A stretch of DNA of 64,000 nt from Elusimicrobiota bacterium (GCA_016212855.1 JACRDP010000028.1:62001-126000); one strand, 5' to 3'; positions 1 through 8,808 are shown, numbered from the stretch's first letter. The notes: generated by a model from the letters alone, not told the origin. Program-made: numbers and translations.

Positions 1-2
1 AC

Positions 3-692
3 TGGATCGACCGCATCGTCGCGGAGGTCAAGACGGCGGTGAAAGACGGCGCGGACGCGATCGTTTTCGCCGAGGGCTTTTCCACGGGACGCCGCCTCGA
101 CGTTCTTCTGCCTTATCTCAAGACCGAGGCGGGACCCGACCGGCTCATCGTGCTCGGCAACGCTCCGTATCAGGAGCCCGGCAAAGACTACGCGGTGAGC
201 CGCGCTCAAATCTATTCGGACGGCGCGTGGGTCGCGCTCGACAAGCTCGATCCCGAGCCTTCGGAGTTGAGCGCGAAGCCTCAGGTGCGGCCGGGAACGC
301 GTCTCATCTTGTTCCGCTTTCGCGGCGGACTCATCGCCGCGCTTCCGGCCTACTCGCTCCTGAAGCCCGAGATCGCCGCGTCGCTCAAGAAGCGCGGGGT
401 CGCATTGGTGCTCGTCACCGCGCCGGAGGAGGACGAAGACGGGCGCGCGCGTACCGAGCGCGTCGCCTCCGGCCGCGCGGCGGAACTGGGCGCAGCGGTC
501 GTGGTCGCGTCGCCGGCGAAGACGCCGGCTCTGTACCTTCCCGCCCAGAAGGGCTTCGACCTCAAGCCCAAGGCGGCCGCGGGCCGCGATGTTCGGATCC
601 CTTGGAAAAAGCTGCTCGAAATCCGCACGCCGGACAAGGCCGAGCGCCGCCCCTTCCTCGATCCGGTTCCGGGCTACCAGACCGAGATATAA
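3..692 (+). CDS. Nitrilase-fold protein, 5' end outside window, nucleophile Cys apparently lost
   Basis: The frame is already open at base 3 and reads in from the left edge; the GTG at 39 is internal, so only about 229 C-terminal residues are seen. The layout follows the carbon-nitrogen hydrolase superfamily: Glu in FAEG (72-74), Lys in LDKLDP (243-245), then a GLIAALP turn followed by a helix starting at PEIAASL, matching the nucleophile elbow. Active members carry Cys where this protein has Ala (336-338). It may therefore be a non-catalytic relative, or a diverged nitrilase domain of a larger protein such as an apolipoprotein N-acyltransferase; the missing N-terminus prevents a choice. A hairpin at 719-738 follows the stop. 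Confidence 0.5.
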   Translation, partial: WIDRIVAEVKTAVKDGADAIVFAEGFSTGRRLDVLLPYLKTEAGPDRLIVLGNAPYQEPGKDYAVSRAQIYSDGAWVALDKLDPEPSELSAKPQVRPGTRLILFRFRGGLIAALPAYSLLKPEIAASLKKRGVALVLVTAPEEDEDGRARTERVASGRAAELGAAVVVASPAKTPALYLPAQKGFDLKPKAAAGRDVRIPWKKLLEIRTPDKAERRPFLDPVPGYQTEI

Positions 693-718
693 CGCTGAGG
701 CTGACCAGCGGCGGTTTT

Positions 719-738
719 AACTCTTCGTGCGAAGAGTT
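719..738 (+). terminator. Hairpin after the nitrilase-fold gene
   Basis: AACTCTTCG and CGAAGAGTT form a perfect 9-bp stem around a TG loop, 27 bases past the stop codon. There is no T-run after it, so it is either a weak terminator or an mRNA 3'-end stabilising hairpin. Confidence 0.4.
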
Positions 739-855
739 CTGCATGTCTGGCACCGTTGCGCCGTCTCCGTAACCCCTCCAACACCGTCGCCAAACTTCGG
801 CGGCTGACCATATACTAAGGAAGCCGCGTGAAATACTCGCGAAATATGGACGCGC

Positions 856-861
856 TACACT
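856..861 (+). promoter_or_regulatory. -10 box TACACT, 6 nt before the start at 868
   Basis: TACACT is followed by six bases and then ATG. Transcription would begin at or next to the start codon (leaderless type). No good -35 is visible. Confidence 0.5.
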
Positions 862-867
862 CGCGGC

Positions 868-1416
868 ATGATCAAACGCGCCCTCGCCGCCGCCTTGCTG
901 CTCGCCGCGCCGTCCTTCGCGGGCGAGAAAATGACCGTGAAGGACGCGGGCGGCTTCGATCCGGCGGGCCGGACCGTGGAATTTCCGGACCGCTTCGGCT
1001 GGACTTCGTACGAGGCCTCGTTCGCCTTTTCCCTCGGCGACGATAGGACCTTGGAAAATTCGTCCCGGCTCGATCTCATCATCCACCGGCGCGGCGGGGG
1101 AAAGTGGAAGTACTCCTGCCGGGCGTCGTCCGAGGAGTTGTCGGCGAGAGTCGTTCCCCTCGGAGGACGCGTCTCGGTGATCGCCGAGTGCCGCGTGCGG
1201 CCGAAAGCGTTCGCCAAAGCCGTGGATCTCGACGCCGACGACGTCGGCGCGCCGGTATTCGTATTCGAAGCCGTGCTCGAGGGCGGCCAGGTCCGCGCGG
1301 GCGGTCAGCGCGGCCTGCGCTTCCGGCCCGATTCGCCCGTGGCCTCGCTCGACCTGAACCCTTACGCGTCCTCTCCGGACGCGGCCGGACTGGCGCTCGT
1401 CTTTCGCAACGAGTAA
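868..1416 (+). CDS. Secreted protein of unknown function
   Basis: The 182-residue product begins with a short Sec signal peptide (MIKRALAAALLLAAPSFAG, likely cut after SFA or FAG). The mature part is rich in beta-forming segments, has three Cys (one in KYSCRASS, one in IAECRV) and no motif I recognise. The start is the ATG directly after the -10 box at 856-861; no Shine-Dalgarno sequence is present. The gene stands alone between the nitrilase-fold gene and the subtilase. Function unknown; a periplasmic or surface beta-sandwich is the best structural guess. Confidence 0.6.
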   Translation: MIKRALAAALLLAAPSFAGEKMTVKDAGGFDPAGRTVEFPDRFGWTSYEASFAFSLGDDRTLENSSRLDLIIHRRGGGKWKYSCRASSEELSARVVPLGGRVSVIAECRVRPKAFAKAVDLDADDVGAPVFVFEAVLEGGQVRAGGQRGLRFRPDSPVASLDLNPYASSPDAAGLALVFRNE

Positions 1417-1507
1417 GTCCGCTAAGACCGACAGTCCCAATTCGGCCTAGGCCGTTTGCCCGCGGGCCGCTTACCCCATAGCCCCGGCCCTCGACCGGAG
1501 TCTTCCT

Positions 1508-1513
1508 TTATAA
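1508..1513 (+). promoter_or_regulatory. -10 box TATAAT upstream of the large subtilase
   Basis: A perfect TATAAT lies 42 bases before the ATG at 1556. The predicted leader is about 35 nt and contains TAGGAG about 6 bases before the start, so this gene uses a conventional ribosome site, unlike many neighbours. Confidence 0.5.
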
Positions 1514-1555
1514 TCCTCCCAGGCGTAACTCGTCATTTCCGTATAGGAGCCGAAC

Positions 1556-4096
1556 ATGATCAGCGAGAAGAAGGGCGCGAAGAAGACGTTGGCCGTCGCT
1601 CTCATTTTCGCGCTTTTCGCCGGCTCTCCGCTCGACGTCCTCGCTCAGACGCGCGCCGCCGCCGTCACGAACGTTCCCGCCGGGCTCGGCGTCGTCGGCT
1701 CCGTCGGAACGATCGGCACGGCCGTCCCCGGCCTGGCGTTACCGACGGCGATCCTCGCGCCCTCGCTCGCTCCTTCGCTCGTCGCGACGCCCGTCCTCGC
1801 GCCGGCCGCCGTCACGCCGGCGCTCGTGCCCGCTCTCGCCGCTCCCGCCGCGGCCAAGTCCGCCATCACGGCCCAGCCCGCCGAGGTCGCCGCCGCTTTG
1901 GCCGCCGCCAAGTCGCTGCCGGTCGGCTCGCTGCGCGACACCGTGTACTCCTTCGTCGGCGCGATGTCCGACGCCGAGCGCGCGGGCGCGAACACCGCGC
2001 GCATCTTCGATTCCAGCCGCAAGCTCAACGACTCGGACGATGAGGCCGTCGACGGCTCCTCCGAGGAAATGGGCGGAGACGTTCCCGCCGCGGCCCAGGC
2101 CCTGCACAAGGCGTGGGAGCAGGCGTCCAAGCAGCGCGTCGTCGCTTTCGAGGAAGCCGTCAAGCAGGTCAAGGTCGGCCGGGTCGGCATCAAGATCGCC
2201 TACCAGCTGTCCGAGGAAGGCCAGCTCTCCTACGGCGTCGCCTACACGATCGACGACAAGCCGATGAAGAATTCGGAGCTCCCCGCGGCCCTGGCGGCGG
2301 CGGGCGTGACGCCGGCGGCCTGGACCGCCGCGAAGGCCGAGCTCGACGGCGCCGTGCCTGAGCTGGTCAAGCAGCTCGTGTCGACGCTCCAGCAGAACGA
2401 GCGCGAGCACCAGCTCGTCCACAAGAAGATGGACGCGTTCGCCAAGCTCGCGGCGATGAAGTCCGTCAAGGAGACTTTGCAGAAGGGCACCGACCTCCAG
2501 ACCTGGGGCATCCCGGTCTCGATCTCGATCAATCAGAAGACCGGCATGCGCTACGCCCGCACCTACCGCCTCAACGGCATGCCCACCGACTTCGGCTCGG
2601 CGCTGCACGACCTGATCGCGCCGCTCGTCGCGGCCGATCCCAAGTTCCTCGCCAAGATCACCAACGTTCAGCTGCACGAGGCCGCGCAGTACGTCAACGA
2701 CAGTCTTCGCTACTCGCTCGACATGGAGACGCCCGACGGCATGAAGCGCATGCGCCTGAGCGGCGCGCGCGGCATGGGCTACGATTATCCTGAGCCCCGC
2801 AAGGCGCTCCTCGATCTCGCCCGCCGCAAGCTGACCGAGAAGCCCTTGCCGAACGACCGCTACGCGGGCCTCGGCTCGGTTCCGAAGAACCTGCAGCCCG
2901 CTTCGGCGATGATGGAGATCTTCAAGGATCTGATGGAGAAGTTCCAGGAGAAGGCCCAGGCCGGCGCGTCCGCCGAGGAGCTCGCTACGATGCAGTCCCT
3001 GCTCGTCGCGATGCACTCCGCGATCGGCATCCCGGTCCGCACGCCCGACGGCATGACGATGCTGCCCATCGCGCACCGCCAGCTCGTGCCGATCCTGGCC
3101 GAGCTCGCCCGCCGCAACTCGCCGGCCGAAGTGGTCCGCGCGGTCATCCGCACCTTCCCGCTCGGCGAGAGCCTACTGCGCCTGGGCGTGGCCGATCTCT
3201 GGGCCCAGGGCGTCACCGGCAAGGGCATCAAGGTCGCCGTCATCGACAACGGCGTGGATTTCGATCATCCCGACTTCGCCGACATCCAGAACCCGGTCAG
3301 CGAGAACATGACCCGCGACCGCGGCCCGCACACCAAGGGCGGCCACGGCACGCCGATGGCCTCGATCATCCACGCGATCGCCCCCGACGCCGAAATCCAG
3401 AACTACCAGGCCCTGCCCAACACCGACGGCCTCGTCGGCGTCGCGCTGAGCCAGGAAGAGACCGTGCAGGCCGTGCTTAAGGCGATGGACCGCGCCAAGG
3501 CGAACGGCGCCAACATCATCAGCATGAGCCTGGGCTTTCCGATGGCCTACGCCAATGACCCCGTCGCGATGAAGGTCGCCGAGCTCAAGGCCGCCGGCAT
3601 CGTCGTCATCGTCTCGGCCGGCAACGAGGGCGGGGAACTCCCCAAGGGCATGCAGATCCGCTCTCCCGCCTCTTCGCCGGACGCCATCGCGATCGGCGCG
3701 GTGGACTACCACGGCAAGATCGCGTCCTTCTCGTCGGAAGGCTGGGTGTACAACCCGAGCGACGGGACGGCCGCGGAGAAGCCCGACTTTTACGCCCCCG
3801 GCGTGAACATCAAAGCCGCGATGCAGCTGCCCCAGCCGATGTACGGCCAGGAGCCGGTCCCTTACAACCCCGTCTCCGGAACCTCGCCGGCCGCGCCCCA
3901 CGTCACGGGCGTGGTGGCGCTCATGATGGCCGCGGCTCGCGCGGCGGGCGGCGACGTCACGACTCCGGGCATGACCGACGCTGTGCGCGAAGGCCTCATG
4001 GCCGGCGTGAAGCGGGTCGGGCGGCTGCCCGTCGTGTCTGACGCGGTGAAGGCGGTCAAGGCGTTCGTCGACCGCGTGGCCAAGCCGCTCGTCTAG
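1556..4096 (+). CDS. Secreted subtilisin-like serine peptidase (S8) with long N-terminal region
   Basis: The product is 846 residues. A signal peptide (hydrophobic AVALIFALFAGSPL, cut near LAQ) leads into an Ala/Pro/Val-rich linker, then about 400 helical residues without a recognised domain, and an S8 catalytic domain from about 545. The triad is readable: Asp564 in VIDNGVD, His597 in GGHGTP, Ser777 in GTSPAAP, with oxyanion Asn690 in SAGNEGG. It hydrolyses peptide bonds outside the cytoplasm; the helical N-terminus may be a propeptide or a surface-binding region. It differs in architecture from the two tandem subtilases near the right end. It is convergent with the OmpA gene, their stop codons abutting. 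Confidence 0.88.
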   Translation: MISEKKGAKKTLAVALIFALFAGSPLDVLAQTRAAAVTNVPAGLGVVGSVGTIGTAVPGLALPTAILAPSLAPSLVATPVLAPAAVTPALVPALAAPAAAKSAITAQPAEVAAALAAAKSLPVGSLRDTVYSFVGAMSDAERAGANTARIFDSSRKLNDSDDEAVDGSSEEMGGDVPAAAQALHKAWEQASKQRVVAFEEAVKQVKVGRVGIKIAYQLSEEGQLSYGVAYTIDDKPMKNSELPAALAAAGVTPAAWTAAKAELDGAVPELVKQLVSTLQQNEREHQLVHKKMDAFAKLAAMKSVKETLQKGTDLQTWGIPVSISINQKTGMRYARTYRLNGMPTDFGSALHDLIAPLVAADPKFLAKITNVQLHEAAQYVNDSLRYSLDMETPDGMKRMRLSGARGMGYDYPEPRKALLDLARRKLTEKPLPNDRYAGLGSVPKNLQPASAMMEIFKDLMEKFQEKAQAGASAEELATMQSLLVAMHSAIGIPVRTPDGMTMLPIAHRQLVPILAELARRNSPAEVVRAVIRTFPLGESLLRLGVADLWAQGVTGKGIKVAVIDNGVDFDHPDFADIQNPVSENMTRDRGPHTKGGHGTPMASIIHAIAPDAEIQNYQALPNTDGLVGVALSQEETVQAVLKAMDRAKANGANIISMSLGFPMAYANDPVAMKVAELKAAGIVVIVSAGNEGGELPKGMQIRSPASSPDAIAIGAVDYHGKIASFSSEGWVYNPSDGTAAEKPDFYAPGVNIKAAMQLPQPMYGQEPVPYNPVSGTSPAAPHVTGVVALMMAAARAAGGDVTTPGMTDAVREGLMAGVKRVGRLPVVSDAVKAVKAFVDRVAKPLV

Positions 4097-4621
4097 CTAG
4101 TAGACGGTTTCCCAGTCACGGTAGGTGACGCGGAACTCGACGCGCCGGTTCTTGGCGCGGCCCTCGTCCGTGCTGTTGTCCGCGAGCGGCCGCGAGTAGC
4201 CCATGCCCTTGAAGCGGATCGAGGGCGGGGGAACACCCTGCTTGACGAGAAAGCTCTTCACCGAGCGCGCGCGGCGTTCGGAGAGGTCGAGGTTGTACTC
4301 CTCGGTGCCGACGCTGTCGGTGTGCGCGAGACAGATCACCTTGAGCCGCGGGTTCTTCATGAGCAGTTCCGAGACCAGGATCAAGGTCGGGTCCGACTCC
4401 GGGGTGATCTCGTCCTTGTCGAACTCGAACTGGATCTTCGGCAGATTTCCGCTCTCCACCCTCTTCTGGATGTCGGCCAGCTGCTCGCGCGCGCGGCGCT
4501 CCTCGGCCTCGTCGTCGTGCCCGTAGGCTTTCCGGTCCTCGTCGGTGATCAGGATGGTGGGAGGGCCGCTATGGCACGCGGCGGCGGCCGCGAGGACGGC
4601 CGCGCAAAGGAGTTTCTTCAC
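4097..4621 (-). CDS. OmpA/Pal-family outer-membrane lipoprotein
   Basis: The 174-residue product starts with a lipoprotein signal ending at Cys16 (AAAAC), then a charged helical stretch and an OmpA-like peptidoglycan-binding domain (about 60-170) with the family signs HTDSVGTEEYN, LSERRA and GMGYSRP. It anchors the outer membrane non-covalently to peptidoglycan. The start is a GTG at 4621, six bases after a TAAACT -10 box (4628-4633), so the mRNA is predicted to be leaderless. No tol genes lie beside it, so I do not call it pal. Confidence 0.85.
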   Translation of the reverse strand: MKKLLCAAVLAAAAACHSGPPTILITDEDRKAYGHDDEAEERRAREQLADIQKRVESGNLPKIQFEFDKDEITPESDPTLILVSELLMKNPRLKVICLAHTDSVGTEEYNLDLSERRARSVKSFLVKQGVPPPSIRFKGMGYSRPLADNSTDEGRAKNRRVEFRVTYRDWETVY

Positions 4622-4627
4622 GAACCT

Positions 4628-4633
4628 AGTTTA
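4628..4633 (-). promoter_or_regulatory. -10 box TAAACT, 6 nt before the OmpA-gene start
   Basis: On the minus strand TAAACT is followed by six bases and the GTG at 4621. Leaderless-type spacing. Confidence 0.45.
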
Positions 4634-4668
4634 CCCGCGTCCGGACCGCGGCGCAAGGTCGGAAATGT

Positions 4669-4674
4669 TAAAAT
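4669..4674 (+). promoter_or_regulatory. -10 box TAAAAT for tRNA-Pro
   Basis: TAAAAT ends 16 bases before the first base of the tRNA, a suitable distance for a short 5' leader removed by RNase P. No clear -35 hexamer. Confidence 0.4.
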
Positions 4675-4690
4675 CGTCCTGCGGTCTCGA

Positions 4691-4763
4691 CGGGGCGTAG
4701 CTCAATTGGCAGAGCGCGTGGTTTGGGACCACGAGGTTCCGAGTTCGACCCTCGGCGCCCCGA
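4691..4763 (+). tRNA. tRNA-Pro (anticodon TGG)
   Basis: A full cloverleaf can be folded: acceptor CGGGGCG pairs with CGCCCCG, D-stem GCTC/GAGC, anticodon stem CGTGG/CCACG around the loop TTTGGGA (anticodon TGG, reading CCA), and T-stem CCGAG/CTCGG around TTCGACC. The C1-G72 pair with discriminator A73 is the usual identity feature of bacterial tRNA-Pro. CCA is not encoded. Confidence 0.95.
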
Positions 4764-4818
4764 GACCGCAACCGCCCCGGTCTTGACGGCGCGCGGGAAT
4801 CCGTTATCCTTAGGGTTC

Positions 4819-5295
4819 ATGAAAGCGGTTCTGACCCTCGCCCTGGTGCTTGCCGCGCTTCCGGTGTCCGCGCGGCGCTCCGATCCTGTGGAGGAGAGCT
4901 TTAAAGAAGTAGACGTGTCGATCGGCAAGGGCGAGTTCTCCAAGGCGCGGGACAAGCTCGACGAGATCCTGGCCCTGCTCAAGATCGACGATCAGCGCAT
5001 GGTCCGCTATCACGAGCGCACCGGCGCGGCCTGGCTCGGCGAGGGCCGCACCGCCGAGGCGCGGGCCTCGTTCACCGCGGCGCTGAAGGCGACCCAGCGC
5101 CTGAAGGTCACCGGCGATTCCGGGGCGAAAGCCTATACCGGCATGGGGCTGTGCCTGCGCCGCCTGAACAACGACAAATACGCTCTGCGCTTCTTCAAGA
5201 AGGCGCTCACCTTCAATCTCGACGAGGGGACCAAGATGTTCGCGGAGGATCAAATCCGCGAGATCGAGGGGCGGCCGCCTGAGCCCGCGCGCTAG
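4819..5295 (+). CDS. Small secreted TPR-like protein
   Basis: The 158-residue product has a signal peptide (MKAVLTLALVLAALPVSA) and then two or three TPR-like helical hairpins (for example a segment beginning GAAWLGEGRTAEARASF and one beginning KAYTGMGLCLRRLN). TPR folds bind protein partners; this one would act in the periplasm. I chose the ATG at 4819 because it starts the signal peptide and lies eight bases after a TATCCT box (4805-4810); the longer reading from 4723 would run through the tRNA. The following transporter gene seems to overlap its last 17 bases. Confidence 0.7.
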   Translation: MKAVLTLALVLAALPVSARRSDPVEESFKEVDVSIGKGEFSKARDKLDEILALLKIDDQRMVRYHERTGAAWLGEGRTAEARASFTAALKATQRLKVTGDSGAKAYTGMGLCLRRLNNDKYALRFFKKALTFNLDEGTKMFAEDQIREIEGRPPEPAR

Positions 5296-6526
5296 CCCCG
5301 AGACGCGCAAGCTGGTCCTCGCCGCGTTCGCTTGGAACTTCATCGGCGTCGGCGCTTACTCCATGGTCGGGCCGGTGCGCGGCGCGCTCCTGGTCTCCGG
5401 CTTCGGCCCCGGAGTGCTTCCCTGGACGTACATGGCCGGAGCGGCGCTCACGGGAGTCGTCGTTTGGGTTTACGGCCGCTTCACCTGCATGCCGCGCGGC
5501 CGCCTGATCGGCGGCTGCCTGGCGATCCTCGCCGTCACCGTCCTGGGCGGCGCGCTGCTCGTGTCCGCCGCGCCGTCGCCGGCGCTGTCCTTCGCCTACC
5601 TGCTCTGGACCGACGTGTTCGGCATCATGTCGGTGACCTTGTTCTGGACCTACGCCAACGACGTGTTCGCTCCGGACGAGGCGAAGCGTTGGTTCGGCGT
5701 GATCGCGGGCGCCTCGCCGGTCGGCTCGATCGCCGGGGCCTACGTCGTGAAGACCTTCGTCGCCGAGCACGGGCCCGCGGTGATGCTCGTCGCCGCGGGC
5801 GCGGCCTTCGCCCTCGTGCTGCCGGTTTTCCTGCTCATGGAGCGCCTCGCCGCGGCGGCGGGGCGCGGGCGCGTCGTGGACGCGCCGTGCGACGTCGCTC
5901 CGCCTCCGCCTCCGATGGCGCGCACGATCGCCGCGTCGCCCTATCTTCTGTTTCTGACCTTGATCGTGGGGCTCGAGCGGCTCGTGCCGGACATCAATAA
6001 TTATCTGTTCGGCGTTCAGGCCGCGTGGGCCTACGCCGGGGACTCGCGCGGCATGGCGGTGCTGTACGCGAACGTGAACTGGTGGTCGTCCTTGCTCTCC
6101 TTCGCCGCGAGCCTCCTGCTCGTCGGCCCGACGATCCGCCGTCTCGGCGTCGGCGCCGGCCTGATGATCGTCGGCGTCGTGAACCTGAGCCTCTTCGCCG
6201 CCTATCCCCTCGCGCCGTCGCTCGGGCTCGTCTCGCTCTTCTCCGGGCTCGACGCGGTCGCGCGCTACACGTGGTTCAAGACCTCCAAAGAAACGACGTA
6301 TTCCTTGATGCAGCGCGACGTGATCTACCGGGTCAAAGCCTTCGTCGAGATGTTCGTCTACCGCCTCGCGCGAGGGATCGGCGGGTTCATGCTGCTGTTC
6401 GCGGCCTGGTGGAAAGGCGGGGGGACGGGAGCCGCCTTGATGGGTCTGCCGCTGGCCGCGCTGTGGGTTTACGCGTCCTGGCGAGTCGGGCGCGAGCACG
6501 CCCGCGCCGAAGCCGTTAGGGCATAG
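5279..6526 (+). CDS. Nucleotide-transporter-like (Npt/Tlc family) membrane protein, probable CTG start
   Basis: A polytopic membrane protein with about 12 helices. Its early part (GPVRGALLVSGFGP, then FWTYANDVF and a GVIAGASPVGSIAGA glycine motif) resembles the ATP/ADP and NTP transporter family best known from Chlamydia and Rickettsia. The first ATG, at 5363, falls inside helix 1: the upstream frame reads KLVLAAFAWNFIGVGAYS, which completes that helix. The only plausible upstream start is CTG at 5279, with GAGGGG at 5265-5270 eight bases before it, giving 416 residues and a 17-base overlap with the TPR gene. Substrate unknown; free-living bacteria also carry such proteins. Its 3' end overlaps the convergent gene by 11 bases. 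Confidence 0.6.
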   Translation: MSPRASPETRKLVLAAFAWNFIGVGAYSMVGPVRGALLVSGFGPGVLPWTYMAGAALTGVVVWVYGRFTCMPRGRLIGGCLAILAVTVLGGALLVSAAPSPALSFAYLLWTDVFGIMSVTLFWTYANDVFAPDEAKRWFGVIAGASPVGSIAGAYVVKTFVAEHGPAVMLVAAGAAFALVLPVFLLMERLAAAAGRGRVVDAPCDVAPPPPPMARTIAASPYLLFLTLIVGLERLVPDINNYLFGVQAAWAYAGDSRGMAVLYANVNWWSSLLSFAASLLLVGPTIRRLGVGAGLMIVGVVNLSLFAAYPLAPSLGLVSLFSGLDAVARYTWFKTSKETTYSLMQRDVIYRVKAFVEMFVYRLARGIGGFMLLFAAWWKGGGTGAALMGLPLAALWVYASWRVGREHARAEAVRA

Positions 6527-8039
6527 CCGCGAAGGCCTCGTCGGCCTTCTTCGCGAGACGCGTCATCCGCGTCGCAACGGCCCGGGCTTTGTTCAGGTCG
6601 GGCGCGTCGTCGCGCAGGGCCTTCAAGAACGATTCCAGCTCGGTGGACATCGCCGCGATCAGCGGGCGCACGGCTTCGACGTGGCGACGCGCGGCCTTCG
6701 CCGCGGGAGTCTCTGGCTCGGCACTGAACAGGCGATTCCAGAGATTGCGCTTGGGGGCGGGCGCCTCATCGCGAACGGGCAGTGCCAGGATGGCGTGCGG
6801 GAGGTTGATCGCCTCCCAATGACCGCCCGGGAAATCGGGGAAGGTGGGACTGACCACGCGGTAGCTCTTCACCTCGCCCTTGGCGATCCTGCGCTGAAGT
6901 TGAAACAGATTGATCTCGGCGCTGCGCAGGACGTCCATGAGCTGGAAGCCGTACGTCGTCGCGTGAGTCGCGGCGGACGCGTCGCCGCTCTGGGCGCGCA
7001 TGAGAGCGTGCAGGAGCGTCTTGGCGTGGGTGCTGATCTCCTCGAGCGACATGTACCGCTCGTAGGTTTCCGCGTTCGGCGCGATCGAGCGCCCCTGATA
7101 GGCCAGCAGGCAGGCGTGGAAGACGCTGAGGTCGCCCGTGCGCAGTCGCTTGGCGAACGAGGCGTGGCGCGATTCGTGTAGGATGGCCTCGAAGGCCTTT
7201 TCGTTGCCGAAGTCCGGCAGGAAGAGGACGTTGTCGGCGGAGTTGTACGCGGCGACGCCGCCGCGCGTGCGCTGGGGCGCGTACTCGACGGCGGCCCCGA
7301 AGACGCGCTCGAGGTCCCAGGCCAGGCGGTTGAGCCTGTGTCCGTCGCGCCGCGGCGCAATCTTGACGACGGGCGAGACCGCGCCGTCGAGCATCGTCCG
7401 CTCGCCGCGCACCGTCGCGATGCCCGCGCTCTTGGCCATGGCCTCGCCGGCGGACAGGAGTCCTTCCGTCTCCTCCGCGCCGCGTCTCGCGGAGAACACG
7501 TTCAGGGCGGAGCGGTAGCGGAACGTTTCCTGCTCGCCGAACTCGAGGGGCTCTCCGAGCCTGAGGTAGTCGGCGCTCCGGCGTCCGGGGGAGGACTCGC
7601 CGAACAGCGCCTTGGTCGCGTCGATGAGGTCGGCGACCGAGATCTTGTCGAGATCCTGCGGGACCTCGCCGAGCGAGGCTTTCGGGGTCGGACGGGCGTT
7701 ATCCGCCGGCTTCATCACGACGAGCTTCTTGATCGAAGGTTGAACGGGCACGATGGCCGACTCGGCGAGCGCCGGGATGGCGCCGACAGGCGACGCGGCG
7801 GCCGCGAGCGCAAGCGCGACCGGCTTCGGCGCCGTATGAGCGAGACCGGGCGTCAGCGACGGGGCGGGAGAGATCAGGTTCAGCGTGACCGGCAGGGGCG
7901 CGCCGCCGGGAAGGGTCGAGGTGAGCGAGCCCGCCTGTCCGCCGGGGACGGTTCCCGCCTCGGCGGCGGCGCCGACGTTCGTCTGCGCGCGAGCGGCGGA
8001 GGCCGAGATCAGCAGGACGGCGGCGCAGAAGATGGTCAT
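6516..8039 (-). CDS. Secreted HExxH (zincin-like) protein
   Basis: The 507-residue product has a signal peptide (cut near ARAQ), an Ala/Pro/Gly-rich region to about 100, then a domain with FEAILHESRHASF: His288, Glu289 and His292 form an HExxH zinc motif. A Glu in the downstream SLEEISTHAKTL helix is a candidate third ligand, which would make it gluzincin-like. It fits no peptidase family I know. It is the last gene of a minus-strand operon, one base after the formylglycine-enzyme-like gene, so processing of an envelope partner made by the same operon is a reasonable guess. Confidence 0.6.
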   Translation of the reverse strand: MTIFCAAVLLISASAARAQTNVGAAAEAGTVPGGQAGSLTSTLPGGAPLPVTLNLISPAPSLTPGLAHTAPKPVALALAAAASPVGAIPALAESAIVPVQPSIKKLVVMKPADNARPTPKASLGEVPQDLDKISVADLIDATKALFGESSPGRRSADYLRLGEPLEFGEQETFRYRSALNVFSARRGAEETEGLLSAGEAMAKSAGIATVRGERTMLDGAVSPVVKIAPRRDGHRLNRLAWDLERVFGAAVEYAPQRTRGGVAAYNSADNVLFLPDFGNEKAFEAILHESRHASFAKRLRTGDLSVFHACLLAYQGRSIAPNAETYERYMSLEEISTHAKTLLHALMRAQSGDASAATHATTYGFQLMDVLRSAEINLFQLQRRIAKGEVKSYRVVSPTFPDFPGGHWEAINLPHAILALPVRDEAPAPKRNLWNRLFSAEPETPAAKAARRHVEAVRPLIAAMSTELESFLKALRDDAPDLNKARAVATRMTRLAKKADEAFAAMP

Positions 8040-8040
8040 G

Positions 8041-8808
8041 CTAGAACTTGGGCGCCCCGACCGTGGCCGTGCAGCAGCGGAAGCCGGTGCTGTAGTCGCC
8101 GTAGGTGAACGCGTGCGCGGTCGTCTCGTACGTGCAGCCCGGACCGTTCTGGTCGGCCTCGTTGAAGTAGCCGCCCTTGAAGCGGCCGTTGCCCTTGCCG
8201 GTCTTGTCGGAGACCCACTCGTGGAGATTGCCGACGAGATCGTAGACGCCGTACGCGCCGCCGCAGTCTGGCTTCGAACCCGACGGCAGCAAGGTTCCGG
8301 GCAATTGGTTTATGCGCGGATCGAGCATGGTCTTCGAGTCGTACGTCGGCTTGCCGTTGTGCAGGCGCTGGAGCGGCCCGACATGCTTCGGGTCCTTGGA
8401 GTGCTCGTTGCAGGCGCCCAGCCGGTAGGCCGAGCCGCCGTCATACGGGAACGTGAGCTTCTTCGGACCTTGGCAGGCGGCGAGCCACTCCGTCGCGGAA
8501 CACAGGCGCTTGCCCGCGTTCTCGCAGGCCTTCTGCGCCTGCGCGCCGCTGATATAGCCCTGCGGGACGGCGCCCGCCGCGTTCACCGCGCGATAAGTCG
8601 CGCTCGCCAAGGGGACGTGATAGGGCGACCAGGGCGCGCGATCGCCGTCGCGGACCTCGACCAAAGAGGCCTCGAACTTGTCGATACAGAAGCGGCCCTC
8701 GATCTCGACCATGCCGGGAAGGCACAACGCATGGGCGCCGCTCACGGCGCCGAATAGAAGAGCGGTGAGAAGCCGTTTATGGAGAGGGAGCGAAGCGAGG
8801 GGCCTCAC
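8041..8808 (-). CDS. Secreted formylglycine-generating-enzyme-like (SUMF1/FGE-sulfatase domain) protein
   Basis: The 255-residue product has a signal peptide (cut near AHA) and one FGE-sulfatase domain: start CIDKFEAS, RLCSATEWLAACQG, LVGNLHEWVSDK, RFKGGYF and end TGFRCC. True FGEs oxidise Cys to formylglycine in sulfatases; many relatives are structural or bind ligands, and several Cys pairs here may be disulfides. Start is GTG at 8808, overlapping the previous stop as GTGA. A TATACT box six bases before that GTG could also drive it separately as a leaderless mRNA. No sulfatase gene is in the window. Confidence 0.75.
   Translation of the reverse strand: MRPLASLPLHKRLLTALLFGAVSGAHALCLPGMVEIEGRFCIDKFEASLVEVRDGDRAPWSPYHVPLASATYRAVNAAGAVPQGYISGAQAQKACENAGKRLCSATEWLAACQGPKKLTFPYDGGSAYRLGACNEHSKDPKHVGPLQRLHNGKPTYDSKTMLDPRINQLPGTLLPSGSKPDCGGAYGVYDLVGNLHEWVSDKTGKGNGRFKGGYFNEADQNGPGCTYETTAHAFTYGDYSTGFRCCTATVGAPKF

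Noticed and set aside
811-816. TATACT as promoter for a 72-codon ORF at 828
   Set aside because: That ORF is an out-of-frame shadow of the secreted protein at 868; the box could be a secondary upstream promoter but nothing decides it.
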